A stretch of DNA of 59,065 nucleotides from Roseivirga ehrenbergii (GTDB lineage: Bacteria > Bacteroidota > Bacteroidia > Cytophagales > Cyclobacteriaceae), in the NCBI RefSeq assembly GCF_001593005.1, contig NZ_LQZQ01000008.1:1-59065 (forward strand), written 5' to 3'. The notes beneath the pieces were generated by a model that was not told where the DNA came from, did no database searches, and was given only the letters and a program-made list of their open reading frames with translations. Positions 51,550 to 59,065 of this stretch are shown piece by piece. The position numbers and the translations under genes were made by a program. The first letter of the stretch is position 1; the number at the start of each line of letters is the position of its first letter.

Positions 51550-52296
51550 ATGGGTTTATTAACAGGAAAAACAGCACTGGTTACTGGTGCATCGAAAGGA
51601 ATTGGTAGAGCAATTGCCACCAAAATGGCCCAAGAAGGAGCCAATGTAGCTTTCACTTATTTGTCGAGTGTTGAAAAAGGTGAAGCTTTGGAGAAAGAGC
51701 TTGCTGCTTTCGGCATTAAAGCCAAAGGGTTTAGATCGAATGCAGCTGAATTTGCTGCTGCCGAAGAATTGGTGAACGCTGTAGTGGCTGAATTCGGAAG
51801 TCTAGATATTTTGGTGAACAACGCAGGCATTACCCGCGACAATCTTTTAATGAGAATGTCGGAAGAAATGTGGGACGATGTAATCAACGTTAACCTCAAA
51901 TCTTGTTTCAATACAGTAAAAGCTGCTACCAGAACCATGATGAAGCAAAGAGCAGGTTCTATCATCAACATTACTTCTGTAGTAGGTTTAAAAGGAAATG
52001 CTGGTCAAGCCAATTATGCAGCATCTAAAGCCGGAATCATTGGTTTCACTAAGTCAGTAGCTTTAGAATTAGGCTCAAGAGGAATCCGTTCAAATGCGGT
52101 TGCTCCCGGTTTTATTGAAACTGAAATGACAGACGCCTTAGACGAAAAAACCGTACAGGGCTGGAGAGATGCTATTCCTTTGAAAAGAGGTGGTTCTCCA
52201 GAAGATGTAGCCAACGTTTGTTTATTCTTGGCTTCAGATATGTCGGCTTATGTTACTGGCCAAACCCTTCAGGTAGATGGCGGAATGCTTACCTGA
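51550..52296 (+). CDS. fabG: 3-oxoacyl-ACP reductase
   Basis: About 248 residues from the ATG at 51550. SDR with TGASKGIGRAIA, NNAG at about 85, catalytic Ser in NITSVVGLKGNAGQ, YAASKAG, and the FabG C-terminus YVTGQTLQVDGGM. It reduces 3-oxoacyl-ACP with NADPH in fatty acid synthesis. It is separate from other fab genes; a housekeeping FabG is likely but a paralog cannot be excluded. Confidence 0.9.
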   Translation: MGLLTGKTALVTGASKGIGRAIATKMAQEGANVAFTYLSSVEKGEALEKELAAFGIKAKGFRSNAAEFAAAEELVNAVVAEFGSLDILVNNAGITRDNLLMRMSEEMWDDVINVNLKSCFNTVKAATRTMMKQRAGSIINITSVVGLKGNAGQANYAASKAGIIGFTKSVALELGSRGIRSNAVAPGFIETEMTDALDEKTVQGWRDAIPLKRGGSPEDVANVCLFLASDMSAYVTGQTLQVDGGMLT

Positions 52297-52313
52297 TTTT
52301 AGATACTTATAAA

Positions 52314-52393
52314 AGTTGGCGCTTTTATGGTGAAAACGTGTTTTTACTTCCTCTTAAAACAGGATTTAGTACGTTGAAATAAAGGCGCTAACT
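52314..52393. repeat. Long-range inverted repeat between fabG and VWA gene
   Basis: AGTTGGCGCTTTTAT (52314-52328) and ATAAAGGCGCTAACT (52379-52393) are complementary at 13 of 15 positions, 50 bases apart. It could be a bidirectional hairpin or the ends of a vanished small element. No gene inside. Confidence 0.4.
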
Positions 52394-52480
52394 ATTTAAT
52401 TACCTTCTCGTATCTTACCTAGCTTAAATGGATTTGTTGTAAATCGAGTTCAGAATTCACCCCATAATCGCTATTGTCAA

Positions 52481-54553
52481 TTGATATTCGCTAGCCTTCT
52501 TCTTAAAACAGACGTCCCTTCGTGGTTTATTCTTTTCTGTTTATTGGCTGGGGCACTCTATGCATTTCTACTTTATTCTAAAAAAACGCCTTGGTCTAAA
52601 AACACCAACCGCGCCTTGGCTGGGCTGCGTTTTGTACTCGTTACTCTGCTTTGTTTTTTACTCATGGGGCCACTGCTCAATCAGGTGACTTTTTTTGAAG
52701 AAAAGCCTGTGGTTGTAATTGCGGTAGATAATTCAGCTTCTATGCCTGCTACTTATGAAGAGGGCGAATTTGAGTCGTTGAAAACTCAACTTGCAGAAGT
52801 TTCAGAGGAAATTATTGATGCCGGTTATGAAGTAAAAGTCAAAAGTTTACAAGACTATGTAGCCAGTGTTAACTTTGTTAACTACGACCAAAACGCTACT
52901 AATCTTGAATCCTTACTTAAGGGAATATCCAGCGATTATGAGCAGCAGAATTTGGCGGGCGTTGTTCTTGCTAGCGATGGCATTCATAATTACGGCATTT
53001 CACCTCAGTTCACTCAACTCAATTTCCCTGTAGTTACTATCGGGCTGGGCGATACCATTCCTACCAAAGACTTGAGTATTAAAAGCCTGAATTATAACAA
53101 GATTGTTTACGAAGGCAACCGCTTTCCACTTGTGGTTGAAGTGTTTAATAATGGCTTCGTGAATGAAAGTGTGAAGGTTCAGGTGTTGAAAAAAGGGACG
53201 GTGATTGAAGAAAAATCCTTCAGCCCAAAGGGGGATGAACAAATAAATTCGCTTGAGTTTATTCTGAACGCAGAAACCAAAGGCATTGAAACTTATCAAG
53301 TACAGATTCTTCCTTTAGAAGGAGAAAATTCAACCTTAAACAATACCCAACAGGCATTTCTAGAAATAGTTGATAGCAAGCAAAAAATATTGATTGCCGC
53401 CCGTGCGCCTCACCCAGACATCAAAGCGCTAAGAAATGTAATCGATCAAAATGAGGGTACCGAAATGCAAGTATTTATTGAGGGAATCAACACCGATATT
53501 CCTGAAGGGCCTTTCGACCTGATTGTTTTACATCAGCTACCTGCCATAGAAAGTTTACCCGTTTGGTTAGACAATGCGCTCAAAACAACGAACAGCTTTT
53601 ACATTACAGGAACAAGTTCTTTGAGTGCCATCAACGAAAAAAACCCTGTGCTCTCTTATAACAACGCAGGGCAATCGGACAATGCGGGGCCTCATTTCAA
53701 CCCGAATTTTGAGCTCTTTAAAATTGATGAAGTATTGGCGCAACGACTTATGGAATACCCTCCTATTTCCGTTCCTTATGGCCAATTTATGTTTAAAACA
53801 CAGGCGGATATTTTACTTTATCAGCGAATAGGTTCTGTACCTACACAACGCCCATTATTGAGTATCTATAATGGTGATGAGTTAAAGTCCGCGGTGTTCT
53901 CTGGTTCTGACTTTTGGAAATGGTCACTCCAGGAATATGCCCTGAACAATGACCAAAAAATGTTCAATAACCTGATGGGCAAGCTGATTCAGTATTTGGC
54001 CACAAAAGACGACAAACGTAATTTCAGGGTAAACACGGAGCGAAATCAATATTATGACAGCGAAGCTATTGAGTTCAACACCGAAGTATATAACGAACTT
54101 TACGAGAAAGTTTATGACCGTAATATTGACCTTACCATTACCGATGAGCAAGGTGCTAAGCAGAAACTCAATTATGTAAACAATGCTGGTAGCAATTATA
54201 GAGTCACTGGGTTAGATCCTGGTGTTTATAGTTTTGAAGCTTCGGCAACGGTGAATGGAAAACGAGAGGTTGCACAAGGCACTTTTTCAGTTCAAAAATT
54301 AGATTTGGAGAACATTAACCTTACGGCCAACCATCAATTATTAAAAAATATAGCCAACAATTCAGGGGGTGAATTTATTCCTCAAGAAAGAATTAACGAA
54401 GCCTCAAACTACTTTAAAAATCTTTCTGCAAAATCCATAACGCGTTCAGATGAAAAGCTGCAATCCATCATTAATAACCCTTGGTTGCTGCTTCTTTTCT
54501 TGGTTTTGGTCTCTACAGAATGGTTTATTCGAAAATACAACGGCAGTTACTAG
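52481..54553 (+). CDS. VWA-like membrane protein (TTG start)
   Basis: A 690-residue protein: two N-terminal helices (about 15-32 and 47-66), a VWA-like domain with the MIDAS motif DNSAS at 83-87 and VVLASDGIHNYG, then Ig-like/CARDB-type beta segments (VVEVFNNGFVNESVKVQVL), a GATase-like region, and a C-terminal helix (NPWLLLLFLVLVSTEWFIRKY). It belongs to the BatA-like membrane group known from Bacteroidota. No ATG precedes the first helix; TTG 52481 is the best start. Confidence 0.72.
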   Translation: MIFASLLLKTDVPSWFILFCLLAGALYAFLLYSKKTPWSKNTNRALAGLRFVLVTLLCFLLMGPLLNQVTFFEEKPVVVIAVDNSASMPATYEEGEFESLKTQLAEVSEEIIDAGYEVKVKSLQDYVASVNFVNYDQNATNLESLLKGISSDYEQQNLAGVVLASDGIHNYGISPQFTQLNFPVVTIGLGDTIPTKDLSIKSLNYNKIVYEGNRFPLVVEVFNNGFVNESVKVQVLKKGTVIEEKSFSPKGDEQINSLEFILNAETKGIETYQVQILPLEGENSTLNNTQQAFLEIVDSKQKILIAARAPHPDIKALRNVIDQNEGTEMQVFIEGINTDIPEGPFDLIVLHQLPAIESLPVWLDNALKTTNSFYITGTSSLSAINEKNPVLSYNNAGQSDNAGPHFNPNFELFKIDEVLAQRLMEYPPISVPYGQFMFKTQADILLYQRIGSVPTQRPLLSIYNGDELKSAVFSGSDFWKWSLQEYALNNDQKMFNNLMGKLIQYLATKDDKRNFRVNTERNQYYDSEAIEFNTEVYNELYEKVYDRNIDLTITDEQGAKQKLNYVNNAGSNYRVTGLDPGVYSFEASATVNGKREVAQGTFSVQKLDLENINLTANHQLLKNIANNSGGEFIPQERINEASNYFKNLSAKSITRSDEKLQSIINNPWLLLLFLVLVSTEWFIRKYNGSY

Positions 54554-54599
54554 CCCCCACAACAAGGTTAAGCCTAATCTTTTCATAAAAAATTCATTG

Positions 54600-54623
54600 A
54601 TTAAACTAAAATATTAGTTTAAT
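54600..54623. promoter_or_regulatory. Perfect inverted repeat before TPR lipoprotein gene
   Basis: ATTAAACTAA-AATA-TTAGTTTAAT: 10-bp arms, 7 bases before the ATG at 54631. It could be an operator or leader hairpin that hides the start codon. Confidence 0.5.
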
Positions 54624-54630
54624 TAGGAGC

Positions 54631-55446
54631 ATGAATTGCTTGAAAACTCTTTTCTGCCTCGCAGCATTTTTTTCGCTAAGCGCTTGTAGTATGGAAGCCA
54701 CACAAGAAGAAGCTGATATACTTTTTTCGGAAGGCAACTATGAGGCTGCAGAAGCGAAATATTCTAATGTTATAAAATATGAGCCCGACAATCACTTTGC
54801 CATCTTTAACCGAGGTCTTTCGCGCATGGAGATTGAAGATTATGAAGGTGCATATAACGACTTTACTCTACTAATTAGAGCCAAGCAAAACATGCGTAAA
54901 TCCTTGATTGCAAGGGCAAAATGTTCATTTGAACTTCAAAATTATAAGGGAGTATTAATAGACATGAACGCGCTTTTGGCTGGAGATGAAAAGAACATAG
55001 AAGCTCTTGAGCTAAGAGGAAATGCCTATGTAAAACTCTTCGAAAACAATAAGGCCGTTGACGATTTAGATAAAGTAATCAGGGCCAATCCAAACAATGT
55101 TCAGGCCCTGGTAAATAGAGGAGCAGCATATGCAAGAGGGAAAGCTGTGATCTCTGCAGTGAACGACTTTGACAGGGCCATCAAAATCAACCCAAACTTA
55201 CCTGTGGCCTATTTTAATAAAGGTGTAGTATTTTTTATGAGTGAATATTGGGACGGTGCCATTGAAAACTATAACAAAGCCCTCGATCTAGACCCAGACT
55301 ATGCAGACGCAATAACCAGAAGAGGTATGGCGAAACAAAATTCACCCAAATACACAATTGCAGACGCCTGCGCAGACTTTAAAAAAGCCCAAAAATTAGG
55401 TGATCAACTGGCTTCCGAATACATAAAAGAATTTTGCAAAAACTAG
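54631..55446 (+). CDS. TPR-repeat lipoprotein
   Basis: A 271-residue lipoprotein: lipobox FFSLSAC, then about six TPR units across the rest (ADILFSEGNYEAAEAKYSNVIKYEPDNHFAIFNRG, in parts; GAYNDFTLLIRA; KAVDDLDKVIRANPNNVQALVNRGAAY, in parts; AIENYNKALDLDPDYADAI). A scaffold for protein contacts in the envelope. The DoxX gene follows 34 bases later. Confidence 0.85.
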   Translation: MNCLKTLFCLAAFFSLSACSMEATQEEADILFSEGNYEAAEAKYSNVIKYEPDNHFAIFNRGLSRMEIEDYEGAYNDFTLLIRAKQNMRKSLIARAKCSFELQNYKGVLIDMNALLAGDEKNIEALELRGNAYVKLFENNKAVDDLDKVIRANPNNVQALVNRGAAYARGKAVISAVNDFDRAIKINPNLPVAYFNKGVVFFMSEYWDGAIENYNKALDLDPDYADAITRRGMAKQNSPKYTIADACADFKKAQKLGDQLASEYIKEFCKN

Positions 55447-55475
55447 TTTATTTTCCAACTTAGAGAAATAAACTA
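55444..55475. promoter_or_regulatory. Inverted repeat before DoxX gene
   Basis: TAGTTTATTT (55444-55453) and AAATAAACTA (55466-55475): perfect 10-bp arms, 12-nt spacer, 5 bases before the DoxX ATG. The left arm includes the TPR stop codon. The core TAGTTTA also occurs in the inverted repeat before the TPR gene. Confidence 0.5.
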
Positions 55476-55480
55476 TCGCC

Positions 55481-55903
55481 ATGTTCAAAAAACTTCTCGC
55501 TACAGGAAACCATAGTTCGTCAACCAGTACAGGCCTATTAATTTTAAGAGTTGGTTTAGCCATAATGATGCTCACGCATGGCTACCCTAAGTTTTTAAAA
55601 CTTATAGAAGGTAATTTCCAGTTTGGCGACCCTATAGGTTTGGGAGTAGAAGTTTCGCTTATCTTAGCCGTACTGGCCGAATTTCTTTGTTCTATTCTAT
55701 TAATAGTTGGCCTATTCAGTCGTTTTGCACTTGTGCCCCTGATGGTCACCATGGCGGTAGCACTTTTTGTAGTTCATTCCGCTGACCCTTTCGGCACACA
55801 AGAAAAACCAGCAATGTACCTGTTAACCTTTTTCTTCTTATTCATTACTGGCCCCGGAAAGTATTCGCTCGATCAGAAGTTTTTTGGGAAAAGAACTTTC
55901 TAG
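55481..55903 (+). CDS. DoxX family membrane protein
   Basis: A 140-residue four-helix protein: LLILRVGLAIMMLTHGYPKFLKL is the characteristic DoxX start, and FGDPIGLGVEVSLILAVLAEFLCSILLIVGLFSR (in parts) the second segment. It is longer than the other DoxX protein at 40991-41368 and belongs to the DoxX/SURF4-like group. It ends one base before the convergent Lrp gene. Confidence 0.87.
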   Translation: MFKKLLATGNHSSSTSTGLLILRVGLAIMMLTHGYPKFLKLIEGNFQFGDPIGLGVEVSLILAVLAEFLCSILLIVGLFSRFALVPLMVTMAVALFVVHSADPFGTQEKPAMYLLTFFFLFITGPGKYSLDQKFFGKRTF

Positions 55904-55904
55904 C

Positions 55905-56369
55905 CTAAAGAAACTGATCTGGAATTTGAGCTGAATGCTTGATTTCTGACATTACAAAAGAGCTTTGTACGTTGCCTATATTATCTAAGTCTGCCAATTT
56001 CTTAGAAATAAAGCGTTGGTAAGCATCCATATCGGGCACTAAAACCTTTAACAAATAATCGAACATACCACCGATGTGGTAACAGTCAATTACTTCATCC
56101 AACAATTGAATATCCTGTTCAAACTTCTCTATAAAAGCACGCTCATGATTTTTTAATGAAACACTACAGAAGGCCATCATCATCAACCCTACTTTTTTTC
56201 TATCAATGCGAATAGAATACTGCTGAATATAGCCTTCTCTTTCAAGCTTCTTAATTCGCTCATGCACTGGTGTTGTGGTTAAGCCTAAGTCTGCAGCAAT
56301 TTCCTTAGTTGTCTTTTTGGCGTCCAATTGCAGTAAGCGCAGAATCTGTTTGTCAATCTTATCAACCAT
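55905..56369 (-). CDS. Lrp/AsnC family regulator
   Basis: A 154-residue regulator: HTH (ILRLLQLDAKKTTKEIAADLGLTTTPVHERIKKLEREGYI, in parts) and an AsnC ligand domain (DCYHIGGMFDYLLKVLVPDMDAYQRFI, in parts). It is divergent from the PLP-dependent sulfur amino acid enzyme gene, a common arrangement in which Lrp proteins control the adjacent amino acid gene. Confidence 0.92.
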   Translation of the reverse strand: MVDKIDKQILRLLQLDAKKTTKEIAADLGLTTTPVHERIKKLEREGYIQQYSIRIDRKKVGLMMMAFCSVSLKNHERAFIEKFEQDIQLLDEVIDCYHIGGMFDYLLKVLVPDMDAYQRFISKKLADLDNIGNVQSSFVMSEIKHSAQIPDQFL

Positions 56370-56415
56370 TTTGTAGCAAATTTTTCTAAATACTAGTTAT
56401 CATGAGTTAATATTC

Positions 56416-56428
56416 AGAATTAAATTCT
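56416..56428. promoter_or_regulatory. Candidate Lrp operator
   Basis: AGAAT-TAA-ATTCT: a 5-bp palindrome in the AT-rich divergent region, about 50 bases before the Lrp start and 90 before the enzyme start. Resembles AT-rich Lrp sites but is short. Confidence 0.35.
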
Positions 56429-56496
56429 AATGAAAAAGCATTTGTAGATATATTTTCTAATTATATAAGCGATTAAAGAACAGGCTACTTTCGTGC

Positions 56497-56504
56497 TAAT
56501 TTTG
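56497..56504 (+). promoter_or_regulatory. -7 element of PLP enzyme gene
   Basis: TAATTTTG matches TAnnTTTG, 14 bases before the ATG. No TTG at -33, consistent with a promoter that needs an activator. Confidence 0.5.
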
Positions 56505-56517
56505 TAAAAAAAACAGC

Positions 56518-57771
56518 ATGAATAAACCACAGCTTCACCCAGAGAGTTTAATGATGTCTTACGGCTACAAGCCTGAGCTTTCCGAAGGATCATTAAAATG
56601 CCCAATTTTTCAGACCAGTACCTTCGTTTTTAAAACCGCAGAAGAAGGGAAAGCATTTTTTGAAGTAGCCTATGGTTTGCGCGAAAAAGGAGACACCGAA
56701 GAGCTAGGTTTGATCTATAGCAGACTCAATAACCCAGACCTTGAAATTCTTGAAAACCGCTTAACACTTTGGGACAAAGCCGAAGATTGTGCTGTATTTG
56801 AAAGCGGAATGTCGGCCATTACCACCGTATTAATGGAGTTCCTTAGCCCAGGTGATGTTCTACTTTATAGCCAACCCGTGTATGGTGGAACTAGTCATTT
56901 TATTGAGCAAATCATTACCCGTTTTGGTATTAAAGTTATCTCATTCGATGCCAAAGATACTGAGCAGGACATTATCGATAGAGTTGAAAAAAGTGGCTTT
57001 GGCAATAAAGTAAATATGGTTTATATAGAAACACCTGCCAACCCAACCAATCAACTTATTGATATGGTAATGTGTAAGCGATTGGCCAATCGATACAGCA
57101 CAGAAGGGCGTCAAACCTTAGTAGCGGTTGACAATACTTATATGGGGCCTCTTTGGCAGCATCCATTAAAGCACGGTGCCGACCTGGTATTATACTCTGC
57201 TACAAAATATATTGGAGGCCATAGTGATGTAATAGCAGGCGCTTGTTTGGGTTCAAAAGAATTAATGGCTCGGGTAAAAGGTATGCGTACCTTCTTAGGC
57301 AATATGGCAGGGCCTTGGACGGGTTGGTTGCTAATGCGCAGCTTAGAAACCCTAAAAGCACGAATGAATGTTCAGGAAAAGAATGCTCAGAACGTTGCTG
57401 AATTCTTAATCAACCACCCAAAAGTGGGCGAAGTCTTCTATTTAGGAAATATCAAAGACGAAAACCAACAACGGATTTTCGACCAGCAATGTGAAGGTAC
57501 AGGTGCAATGGTTTCTTTTGAAATAAAAGCCGACAAAACGGAAAAAGGAGCTTTTAAATTCTTGAATAATCTAAAACTGATGAAACTTGCTGTAAGTCTT
57601 GGCAGTACAGAGTCGCTAGCAGAACATCCTGCTTCGATGACACACGCAGGAGTTTCTCCAGAAGACAGAGAAAAATACGGCATCAGCCCTCAGCTTATCC
57701 GCCTTTCTATTGGTGTAGAGCACCAAGACGATATTATCTGGGATATTGAACAGGCTTTAGAAAACGTTTAA
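56518..57771 (+). CDS. Cys/Met metabolism PLP enzyme (cystathionine/methionine gamma-lyase family)
   Basis: A 417-residue enzyme of the trans-sulfuration family. Markers are IFQTSTFVF, YSRLNNPDLEILENRL, ESGMSAITT, QPVYGGTSHF, ETPANPTN, VDNTY, and the PLP Lys in LYSATKYIGGHSDV. The C-terminus has SLGSTESLAEHPASMTH. It may be methionine gamma-lyase, cystathionine gamma-lyase or gamma-synthase; sequence inspection alone cannot separate them. Its divergent partner is an Lrp-type regulator. Confidence 0.9.
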   Translation: MNKPQLHPESLMMSYGYKPELSEGSLKCPIFQTSTFVFKTAEEGKAFFEVAYGLREKGDTEELGLIYSRLNNPDLEILENRLTLWDKAEDCAVFESGMSAITTVLMEFLSPGDVLLYSQPVYGGTSHFIEQIITRFGIKVISFDAKDTEQDIIDRVEKSGFGNKVNMVYIETPANPTNQLIDMVMCKRLANRYSTEGRQTLVAVDNTYMGPLWQHPLKHGADLVLYSATKYIGGHSDVIAGACLGSKELMARVKGMRTFLGNMAGPWTGWLLMRSLETLKARMNVQEKNAQNVAEFLINHPKVGEVFYLGNIKDENQQRIFDQQCEGTGAMVSFEIKADKTEKGAFKFLNNLKLMKLAVSLGSTESLAEHPASMTHAGVSPEDREKYGISPQLIRLSIGVEHQDDIIWDIEQALENV

Positions 57772-57813
57772 AAACACGTCACATACCAAATTGGTTAAAC
57801 AGGAAGTTCTTAA

Positions 57814-57845
57814 TTGAGCCGTTATGAATTTCCCGTTTAACTTTG
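57814..57845 (+). promoter_or_regulatory. Promoter almost touching the next ATG
   Basis: TTG at 57814-57816, 21 nt, TAACTTTG at 57838-57845: a full consensus. The ATG lies only 3 bases after the -7, so transcription would start near or inside the start codon. Confidence 0.55.
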
Positions 57846-57848
57846 GGT

Positions 57849-58535
57849 ATGAAAAAGCTATTCCGAATTCTCGCAGTAATTTTCCTCACCCTAATCCTAG
57901 GGCTTTTCGTATTCTATTTGGTTAAGAATGAAAGTTTACCCGAAGAAACTGCTGGGCCAAAAGCCGACAACTTAGCGATTGAAATGATGGAATCCCTTAA
58001 CAAATCTGCTTGGGATAGTACTACTAACGTTTCATGGACCTTCAAGGGAATTCATCATTATGAATGGAATAGAACCAAAAACTCGGTGCTCGTAAAGTGG
58101 GATGAGAATGAGGTTTTACTCAATACAATTAACCAAACCGGTGAAGTCATTCGCCCAGAAAAAATAAGAGAAGAAGGAAAAGAAGAATTGATCAAACAAG
58201 CATTTGGCTACTTTAACAATGATAGTTTCTGGCTCTGTGCCCCTTTCAAAGCCTTCGACCCTGGCACTGAAAGAAGCCTTGTTACCCTTAAGGATGGAAA
58301 GGAAGGTTTAAAGGTTACCTACACCTCAGGCGGTTCAACGCCAGGCGATTCCTATGTCTGGATTCTAGACGAAAACAATAAACCGATTTCTGTAAAAATG
58401 TGGGTGTCTATTTTACCCCTTGGGGGAATGGAGTTTACTTGGGAAAATTACTTAACTCTAAAGTCTGGAGCATTAATAGCTCAAGACCACATACTTTATA
58501 ATGGTGTAAATATTAATATAGATAATCTGAAGTAA
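57849..58535 (+). CDS. Membrane-anchored protein, DUF6503-like layout
   Basis: About 228 residues from the ATG at 57849. One N-terminal helix (LFRILAVIFLTLILGLFVFYLV) acts as anchor or uncleaved signal. The mature part is beta-rich (TNVSWTFKGIHHYEWNRTKNSVLVKWDENEVLLNT, in parts; SYVWILDENNKPISVKMWVS), similar in style to the secreted protein at 31990-32730. Function unknown. Monocistronic. Confidence 0.65.
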   Translation: MKKLFRILAVIFLTLILGLFVFYLVKNESLPEETAGPKADNLAIEMMESLNKSAWDSTTNVSWTFKGIHHYEWNRTKNSVLVKWDENEVLLNTINQTGEVIRPEKIREEGKEELIKQAFGYFNNDSFWLCAPFKAFDPGTERSLVTLKDGKEGLKVTYTSGGSTPGDSYVWILDENNKPISVKMWVSILPLGGMEFTWENYLTLKSGALIAQDHILYNGVNINIDNLK

Positions 58536-59047
58536 GCTTTAAATTTATAGCTCTATCTCAATTTATATCTTAAAATGACAGCGTGAGTTTAGCTCACAAG
58601 CAAAGAGAAAAAGGTTTAACTATGGTTTCAAGATTTACATGAACGGAATAACCACTAACAGGAAGTCACTGCCAATCATCATTATTAGAAAAATCAAAAT
58701 TATACTTTACTAATAATAGCGAATATCAACTGAGTCTATTTTATAAAAAGGAAAAGCTAATCATCGCTACAATAGTCTAAAAGGCATATTTCATGAATGA
58801 TATTCATAAAATAATAACTATGCCAAGAGACTAATATAAAATTTCCGACTAAATATTTAGGCTAGCAGAAATCATCTATTCCTTTTAGTTAACAGTCCTT
58901 GCTCTACTAATATTCTTATAGTACCACACTATCCGAATATAATTTGCTTACAAGCCATACAAACACACATTCATACTTCATTAATACATTTTGACATTAC
59001 AATCTATTCTTTAGGTTTAGAACTATTTTAAACCATAAACAAATAAC
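58536..59047. other. AT-rich gene-free region
   Basis: About 510 bases without a credible gene on either strand. It is richer in A and T than the coding sequence around it. I see no repeat, RNA gene or clear promoter. It separates the last complete gene from a possible coding start at the window edge. Confidence 0.5.
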
Positions 59048-59065
59048 ATGAAGAGACCATTACAA
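59048..59065 (+). CDS. Possible 5' end of a coding sequence cut by the window
   Basis: ATG at 59048-59050 opens a frame (MKRPLQ) to the last base. It lies after a long AT-rich leader, as expected for a gene start, but six codons cannot prove a gene. Confidence 0.3.

Overview
The window looks like a chromosome segment of a Bacteroidota bacterium, most likely order Cytophagales (Roseivirga, Marivirga or Fulvivirga relatives). I infer this from the roughly 40% GC coding sequence, the near absence of Shine-Dalgarno sites, and several promoters of the Bacteroidota type (TTTG, 17-21 nt, then TAnnTTTG). The gene content agrees: a TonB receptor with an N-terminal carboxypeptidase-regulatory domain, a LytTR two-component pair, and many signal-II lipoproteins. 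No phage, insertion sequence, CRISPR array or rRNA is visible, and most of the window is ordinary chromosome.

Layout. 0-7.7 kb (mainly minus strand): two secreted unknowns, a rhomboid / polyprenyl synthase / RNase R operon, a PolB-like 3'-5' exonuclease and class II FBP aldolase. 7.8-14.4 kb: an M28 peptidase with a TauE exporter, a nucleotidyltransferase with a small partner, an FNR-like regulator with a DinB gene, and a MacB-like permease. 14.5-20.3 kb: tRNA-Ala with a decayed tandem copy, an NlpC/P60 peptidase, a CAP protein, two paralogous secreted proteins, a metalloprotease, and a small regulon around an HTH_34 regulator. 20.4-22.1 kb: amino-sugar recycling (BadF-type kinase plus MurQ). 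22.1-29.3 kb: GNAT, GyrI-like and WYL regulators, small membrane proteins, the era-der-sprT cluster and initiator tRNA. 29.4-38 kb: an SDR/epimerase/CPBP operon, pruA, a nucleotidase and a thioesterase. 38-41.4 kb: a hydrolase, the LytTR pair and DoxX. 41.5-49.9 kb: an envelope cluster of fasciclin, two DUF4331 proteins, a TPR lipoprotein, a His-rich protein and a TonB receptor, followed by an ECF sigma factor with an RskA-type anti-sigma factor. 50-59 kb: lpdA, fabG, a VWA membrane protein, TPR and DoxX proteins, an Lrp regulator divergent from a PLP-dependent sulfur amino acid enzyme, and an AT-rich end.

The parts most worth attention are four. First, the 41.5-49.9 kb cluster, which may be a sigma/anti-sigma controlled outer-membrane uptake or sensing system with a possible metal link. 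Second, an FNR-type box directly upstream of the DinB gene and downstream of a cysteine-free Crp/Fnr regulator whose recognition helix has the ExxSR pattern. Third, a palindromic operator inside the -33/-7 spacer of the HTH_34 operon that is repeated before the next gene of the group. Fourth, a duplicated tRNA-Ala whose second copy has GC-rich palindromes where the T loop and anticodon arm should be. Six genes appear to start at TTG, and four gene pairs have a stop codon followed at once, in the same frame, by the next start codon.
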